Source of the DNA: an uncultured Clostridia bacterium
GTDB taxonomy: Bacteria; Bacillota; Clostridia; TANB77; CAG-508
NCBI GenBank assembly: GCA_934167435.1
Contig: CAKPKZ010000021.1
Coordinates: 1-17,184 of the forward strand
Reading direction: 5' to 3'
DNA: 17,184 bases
Below, piece after piece: positions 13,710 to 17,184 of this stretch. Numbering within the stretch: position 1 is the first letter of the stretch; every line of letters begins with the position of its first letter. The notes beneath the pieces are model-generated. The model saw only the letters and a list, made by a program, of their open reading frames with translations. It was not told the origin of the DNA and ran no database searches. Made by a program: the position numbers and the translations under genes.

Positions 13710-13738
13710 GTTGCCACCTCAAAATGACAACTTATTTT
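13703..13738. terminator. Bidirectional terminator between the pseudouridine synthase gene and pfkA
   Basis: AAAATAAGTTG (13703-13713) and CAACTTATTTT (13728-13738) form a perfect 11-bp stem around a 14-base loop that can itself form a short TCA/TGA pairing. The AAAA and TTTT ends supply a U tract in both directions. The left arm overlaps the TAA stop of the plus-strand gene. Confidence 0.85.
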
Positions 13739-13741
13739 ATA

Positions 13742-14878
13742 TTATTCTCCTAAATTAATTCCTATACTTTTTGCTGTTATTACTAACTCATTATCCATTG
13801 TTATTTTTCTTATATTGCTTTGAGCAGTATTTCCAGAAGCTGCACCTATTTCTTTATTATTTCCTACTACTTCTTCTAAAGAAATATATCCTAATTTTCC
13901 ATCTTTATATGTTACTAAGTTGTTGAATTTTCCCTCCATTGCTAGTTCCATTGCTTTTACTCCATATTTTGTTGATAATACCCTATCATAAGCTGTAGGT
14001 GTTCCTCCTCTTTGAACATATCCTAACACTGTGCATCTAGAAACTAAACCAGTTAGTTGTTCTAAATCTTGTGCAACTTTTTCTCCAATTCCTCCTAATC
14101 TTATATTGTCTAATCCTTTTCCATCATCAAGTTTTTTCTTTACTACTATTTCTCCATCTTTTGGTCTAGCTCCTTCTGATACAACTATAATACTAAAGTT
14201 TTTTCCTTCTGCTTGTCTTTGTTTTACTTTTTCTGCAACTTTATTTATATCATATGGAATTTCTGGTATTAATGCTGCATCTGCTCCTCCTGCTATTGCT
14301 GACTCTAATGCAATCCATCCAGCATATCTTCCCATTACCTCTAAAACCATTATTCTATGGTGTGAAGCTGCTGTAGTATGAAGTCTGTCTAAACTTTCTG
14401 TTGCTACAGATACAGCTGTATTATATCCAAATGTTATATCTGTATGTGCAACATCATTATCTATGGTTTTTGGTACCCCAATCACATTTACTCCTCTTAA
14501 TGAAAAATCTCTTCCAGATTTTTGTGTTCCATCTCCTCCTAATGTAAATATACAATCAAAACCTGCTTGTTTAATATTGTCTATGCACTTTTGTGACATA
14601 TCTTTGTATATAGTTTGTCCATTTTCCTCTACTTTTAAATTGAATACATTAGTACTATTTGATGTTCCTATTATAGTTCCACCTCTATGTAATAATCCTG
14701 ACGCATTTGTGTTTGAATCTAATTTTATATAATTATTTTCCAATAAACCTTTATATCCTTCAATATATCCATAACATTCAATTCCATTGTTTTCTGCAGT
14801 CTTTACTATTGCTCTTATTACAGCATTTAATCCTGGGGCATCTCCTCCATTAGTTAATATAGCTACTTTCTTTATCAT
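13742..14878 (-). CDS. pfkA: 6-phosphofructokinase, group III-like
   Basis: This 378-residue enzyme phosphorylates fructose 6-phosphate to fructose 1,6-bisphosphate in glycolysis. Motifs in order are GGDAPGLNAVIR (11-22), GGTIIGTSN (66-74), GGDGTQ (114-119), VPKTIDND (135-142, catalytic base D140), MGRYAGWIA (182-190), PEIPYD (about 205) and QRGGTPTAYDR. The glycine at G117 (E. coli G104) points to ATP. K137 (E. coli G124) and MGRYAGW are typical of the pyrophosphate-dependent and group III enzymes. The combination matches group III ATP enzymes, so ATP is the likely donor but pyrophosphate use should not be excluded. It is longer than the 320-residue E. coli type. The start is ATG 14876-14878 after GGAGGA, with its own promoter; monocistronic. 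Confidence 0.95.
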   Translation of the reverse strand: MIKKVAILTNGGDAPGLNAVIRAIVKTAENNGIECYGYIEGYKGLLENNYIKLDSNTNASGLLHRGGTIIGTSNSTNVFNLKVEENGQTIYKDMSQKCIDNIKQAGFDCIFTLGGDGTQKSGRDFSLRGVNVIGVPKTIDNDVAHTDITFGYNTAVSVATESLDRLHTTAASHHRIMVLEVMGRYAGWIALESAIAGGADAALIPEIPYDINKVAEKVKQRQAEGKNFSIIVVSEGARPKDGEIVVKKKLDDGKGLDNIRLGGIGEKVAQDLEQLTGLVSRCTVLGYVQRGGTPTAYDRVLSTKYGVKAMELAMEGKFNNLVTYKDGKLGYISLEEVVGNNKEIGAASGNTAQSNIRKITMDNELVITAKSIGINLGE

Positions 14879-14917
14879 AAAAAATCCTCCTTGGTTTTGT
14901 TTAATTTTATCTTTTTT

Positions 14918-14945
14918 ATTATATCAATAAAATAAAATTTTACAA
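14918..14945 (-). promoter_or_regulatory. Sigma-A promoter for pfkA
   Basis: TTGTAA (14940-14945, minus strand) and TATAAT (14918-14923) have a 16-bp spacer. The 17 bases ATTTTATTGATATAATA are shared exactly with the rnhA promoter. The rest of the gap to spoIIIAH (14946-15022) holds no hairpin I could recognise, so the spoIIIA terminator was not found. Confidence 0.55.
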
Positions 14946-15022
14946 CACCTTTAGAATATTTTTTAAACAATTTTAGCTTTTATTACTTTTCTTTGTACTA
15001 ATCTAAATCTTTAATATTTCTT

Positions 15023-15667
15023 CTATTTTGTTGCAATATGTATATTTTCAATTTGAGCTTTTAATTCTCTAGAAATTATATTTTGAATTTGAGCAATCTC
15101 TTCTTGTTTTAATTCTTCAGCACCTATTATTACACTTATACTTTCGCCATTTACAAATATTATATTATTTTCAAAACCTTTAGTTTTTATTAGATTTTCA
15201 CATATCATTATGCTGTTTTTGGTTTCATTTATTTTTGTTATTTCTTGTGTTGCTGATTGTTTTTGTGTTTCTAACGAATTTTCACTATTTAATACTTTGT
15301 TGTATGTTTCTAGCATTTGTGAATACATTGTTTCTCTTTCTAATTTAGATTTAGCAAAATATTCATCGCTATTTACAGAAGAATTTGTTTGTTGAACTTC
15401 TAAATCATCCTGCTCATTTTTTAATTCTTCATTATTATTTAATTTTTCATCTTTATTTTCAGTAACAACATCATTGCTATTAACTAATGTTGCATCTCCT
15501 ACATCTGCAATTTGAGAATTTGATTCAATTTCATTACTATTATTTTCTGCAATAGCTCCTGTTTGTTGAGTTTGATTTAAAGACGTAAAATTTAAGTATC
15601 CTGCTACCACTAACATTAAAGCAATAACATACATAATTACTTGATTTTTTTTAAATACACTTTTCAT
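15023..15667 (-). CDS. spoIIIAH: Stage III sporulation protein AH
   Basis: SpoIIIAH sits in the mother-cell membrane around the forespore and joins SpoIIQ across the intermembrane space as part of the feeding-tube channel. The 214-residue protein has one membrane helix (about residues 10-27) and a long low-complexity N/E/S/Q-rich linker (about 30-100). A C-terminal ring-building domain related to YscJ/FliF runs from about 101 to 214. It begins DEYFAKSKLERE and includes KNSIMICENLIKTKGFENNIIFVN and SVIIGAEELKQEEIAQIQNII. Length is close to the B. subtilis protein. Its AGGAGG ribosome binding site overlaps the TAG stop of spoIIIAG. It is the last gene of the spoIIIA operon, normally transcribed in the mother cell by sigma-E from a promoter outside this window. 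Confidence 0.92.
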   Translation of the reverse strand: MKSVFKKNQVIMYVIALMLVVAGYLNFTSLNQTQQTGAIAENNSNEIESNSQIADVGDATLVNSNDVVTENKDEKLNNNEELKNEQDDLEVQQTNSSVNSDEYFAKSKLERETMYSQMLETYNKVLNSENSLETQKQSATQEITKINETKNSIMICENLIKTKGFENNIIFVNGESISVIIGAEELKQEEIAQIQNIISRELKAQIENIHIATK

Positions 15668-15679
15668 TTTTTATTCCTC

Positions 15680-16297
15680 CTATTTCATTTCAAACACTTG
15701 AATTTTATGGGTTGCAAGCCCTGTTGCAGCCTCTACAGCCTGAATAATATTCGTTTTTACATTAACATTACTCGCACCTTTGGCAGTTATTATTGCTCCC
15801 TCTATTTTAGGTTTAACTATTTTTTGAGTAATTGGTGTCTTTTCACCATTATTTTCTTGATAAACTATCTCTTTTTGGGCATCTGTTTCTTCTATTTTTC
15901 TAATTCCTCCTGAAGTATCAGTCTCTTCAGTGCTGCTACTTTTGGAATTTTCATTATACATTGCAACCATCTCACTACTTTGAGAATAATTAATAAAAAC
16001 ATTCACATCTCCAACGCCACTTATTTTACTTAATATGTACTCTAACTTCTCACTAAGGCTTTCGGTATTTTCTGTATTATCTGAAGAAACCTCATTTTGA
16101 TTCGTAATAGCTAACCTTTTATTTGAAGTATTGTTTTCACTTTTAGTTGTTTCTTTTTTATCACTTAATATGAAATTAATGGCAATAATTGTTACTATTA
16201 AAATAATAATAAAAACGACTATATTTTCAACTTTTTTCTTGTTATTACCTTCTTCTTCTTTTAAAGTAACTAACTGTTTTAATTTATTTTTAAACAT
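15680..16297 (-). CDS. spoIIIAG: Stage III sporulation protein AG
   Basis: SpoIIIAG forms a large ring in the SpoIIIA-SpoIIQ channel linking mother cell and forespore. This 205-residue protein has a basic N-terminus, one membrane helix (about residues 24-44) and a polar linker rich in N, T, S and E (about 46-78). Then comes the split ring-building domain: LSEKLEYILSKISGVGDVNVFINY (about 80-103), a variable insertion of about 50 residues, and VKPKIEGAIITAKGA and VKTNIIQAVEAATGLATHKIQVFEM at the end. The insertion is expected in the family, where it forms the beta-barrel part of the ring. Its ATG (16295-16297) lies inside the 3' end of spoIIIAF, giving a 19-base overlap, with GAGGA just upstream. 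Confidence 0.93.
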   Translation of the reverse strand: MFKNKLKQLVTLKEEEGNNKKKVENIVVFIIILIVTIIAINFILSDKKETTKSENNTSNKRLAITNQNEVSSDNTENTESLSEKLEYILSKISGVGDVNVFINYSQSSEMVAMYNENSKSSSTEETDTSGGIRKIEETDAQKEIVYQENNGEKTPITQKIVKPKIEGAIITAKGASNVNVKTNIIQAVEAATGLATHKIQVFEMK

Positions 16298-16887
16298 TTA
16301 TCCTCAACTCCATATTCTTCTTTTAAAAACTTTTTTAAATTATTTATGTCAGCATCTGTAATTTCATTGCTATTATTTTTATTTTGGTTTGATATATTTA
16401 CTTTTTTTATTTTTTGAACTTCATCTATTAACTTTTCTTCTACCTCTTTTTTATCTTCAACTAAATTAGCTTCGTTCTTTTTTATTTTTAATACAACTTT
16501 TTTTATCCCTGCATTTTTTTCATCACCAGTTATAACAGCATTAACATCACATTTAATAACATCATACCCTTTATTAGTAATTTTAGTTTTTATATCCTTT
16601 TCCAACTGTTCTATATATAACTGTTCTAATCTTTTATCCATAGAACTTTGATTATTTTTAGTTTGAACAGTTATATTATTTGTATAATTTTCAAAACTAA
16701 AATTTTCAACGCTCGATGCTTGTACACTTTTCATAAATGGTGATACTATATTAAACAATATATATATTCCCATTACCATTCTAATATATTTTTTTGTTTT
16801 ATTATTTGGCAAAAGCATTTCTAATATTGAAACTATAATTACCGATAACGATAATGTTTTCGCCCATGAACTTAAAAAATCAATCAT
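16279..16887 (-). CDS. spoIIIAF: Stage III sporulation protein AF
   Basis: SpoIIIAF is a membrane component of the mother-cell SpoIIIA complex. This 202-residue protein has two N-terminal membrane helices (about residues 9-26 and 35-52) separated by PNNKTKKYIR. A soluble domain of about 150 residues follows, with EQLYIEQLEKDIKTKITNKGY (about 88-108) and a beta segment IKKVVLKIKK, a typical layout for the family. The start ATG at 16885-16887 is six bases after the spoIIIAE stop, whose TAG forms part of a TAGGAAAG ribosome binding site. The 3' end overlaps the start of spoIIIAG. Assignment rests on topology, sequence pattern and operon position. Confidence 0.9.
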   Translation of the reverse strand: MIDFLSSWAKTLSLSVIIVSILEMLLPNNKTKKYIRMVMGIYILFNIVSPFMKSVQASSVENFSFENYTNNITVQTKNNQSSMDKRLEQLYIEQLEKDIKTKITNKGYDVIKCDVNAVITGDEKNAGIKKVVLKIKKNEANLVEDKKEVEEKLIDEVQKIKKVNISNQNKNNSNEITDADINNLKKFLKEEYGVEDKCLKIN

Positions 16888-16893
16888 ACTTTC

Positions 16894-17184
16894 CTACCTA
16901 TACATCATTCCACTATTTGATATTTTTATAATTAGAGTTATCCCTATAATTAGCATTACGGAAATTGAAGACAATATTGCTAACAATATTTTAAATATGT
17001 CTCCGATTTGATCTAATAACCCTACAATTTTTTTATCTGCAACTACTTCACATGTTCCAGCTAACAATTTGTAGCATATTGTAAGCACTCCTAATTTTAA
17101 AATAGGTACAATACATATTCCTATTACAATTAAAATTCCTAAAACTCCTAATGCATTTTTTAGAATAACTCCACATCCTAAAAC
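16894..17184 (-). CDS. spoIIIAE: Stage III sporulation protein AE, C-terminal 96 residues (partial)
   Basis: Only the end of this gene is present; it continues past the right edge, and the reading frame is open to base 17184. The 96 visible residues contain long hydrophobic segments (about residues 12-44 and 66-90 of the fragment). The pattern CIVPILKLGVLTICYKLLAGTCEVVADKKIVGLLDQIGD, ending in an SVMLIIGITLIIK helix and a short MMYR-type tail, matches the C-terminus of SpoIIIAE. That protein is the polytopic membrane component of the SpoIIIA channel. Position immediately before spoIIIAF supports the call. The methionine at 17086-17088 is internal, not a start. Confidence 0.9.
   Translation of the reverse strand, partial: VLGCGVILKNALGVLGILIVIGICIVPILKLGVLTICYKLLAGTCEVVADKKIVGLLDQIGDIFKILLAILSSISVMLIIGITLIIKISNSGMMYR

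Noticed and set aside
14031..14732. Two plus-strand open frames opposite pfkA
   Set aside because: They are antisense to a strongly conserved enzyme and lack ribosome binding sites.
14946..15022. Search for a terminator or small RNA after spoIIIAH
   Set aside because: No stem with a following T run could be found by eye.

Overview
The window is a very AT-rich chromosomal segment from an endospore-forming Firmicute, most likely an uncultivated member of the Clostridia. The evidence is the 3' end of a spoIIIA operon (spoIIIAE-AF-AG-AH), a Spo0H-type sigma factor, strong AGGAGG ribosome binding sites and consensus sigma-A promoters (TTGNNN, about 17 bp, TATAAT). All complete genes end in ordinary stop codons. 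Gene density is high and no gene-free stretch exceeds 300 bases. I saw no tRNA, rRNA, CRISPR array, riboswitch, insertion sequence or phage gene.

Layout from left to right. (1) 1-1778, minus strand: a small operon with a degenerate HD-GYP-like protein, a coupled 73-residue protein, then a GC-rich hairpin and the start of an endonuclease Q/YqxK-type PHP protein that runs off the left edge. (2) 1822-3585: divergent rnhA (minus) and tmcAL (plus). tmcAL carries a one-base frameshift early in the gene. (3) 3580-6306: a bidirectional terminator, then an alpha-glucan phosphorylase on the minus strand with its own consensus promoter. (4) 6321-9804, minus: a 634-residue membrane-anchored protein of unknown function, and upstream of it a sigH operon in which a short-range coupled gene encodes a membrane-anchored glucosaminidase-like protein. 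(5) 9825-11516, minus: an exported GH18 protein with a copper-amine-oxidase-type N domain and an SH3 domain. (6) 11611-12793, minus: trmB and a small basic protein with its own promoter buried in the end of trmB. (7) 12796-13738, plus: an RluA-family pseudouridine synthase whose promoter predicts a leaderless mRNA. (8) 13742-14945, minus: a 6-phosphofructokinase with a group III-like active site. (9) 15023-17184, minus: spoIIIAH, AG, AF and the end of spoIIIAE.

The genes fall into a few themes: sporulation (sigH, the SpoIIIA channel), cell wall remodelling (GH18 and glucosaminidase-like proteins flanking sigH), tRNA and rRNA modification (tmcAL, trmB, the pseudouridine synthase), nucleic-acid maintenance (RNase HI, endonuclease Q) and sugar metabolism (alpha-glucan phosphorylase, phosphofructokinase). 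Most of this is housekeeping content. I found no convincing undescribed defence or mobile system. The points most worth checking are the predicted leaderless pseudouridine synthase mRNA, the tmcAL frameshift, the degenerate HD protein with its small partner, and the sigH promoter whose -35 box lies inside a palindrome.
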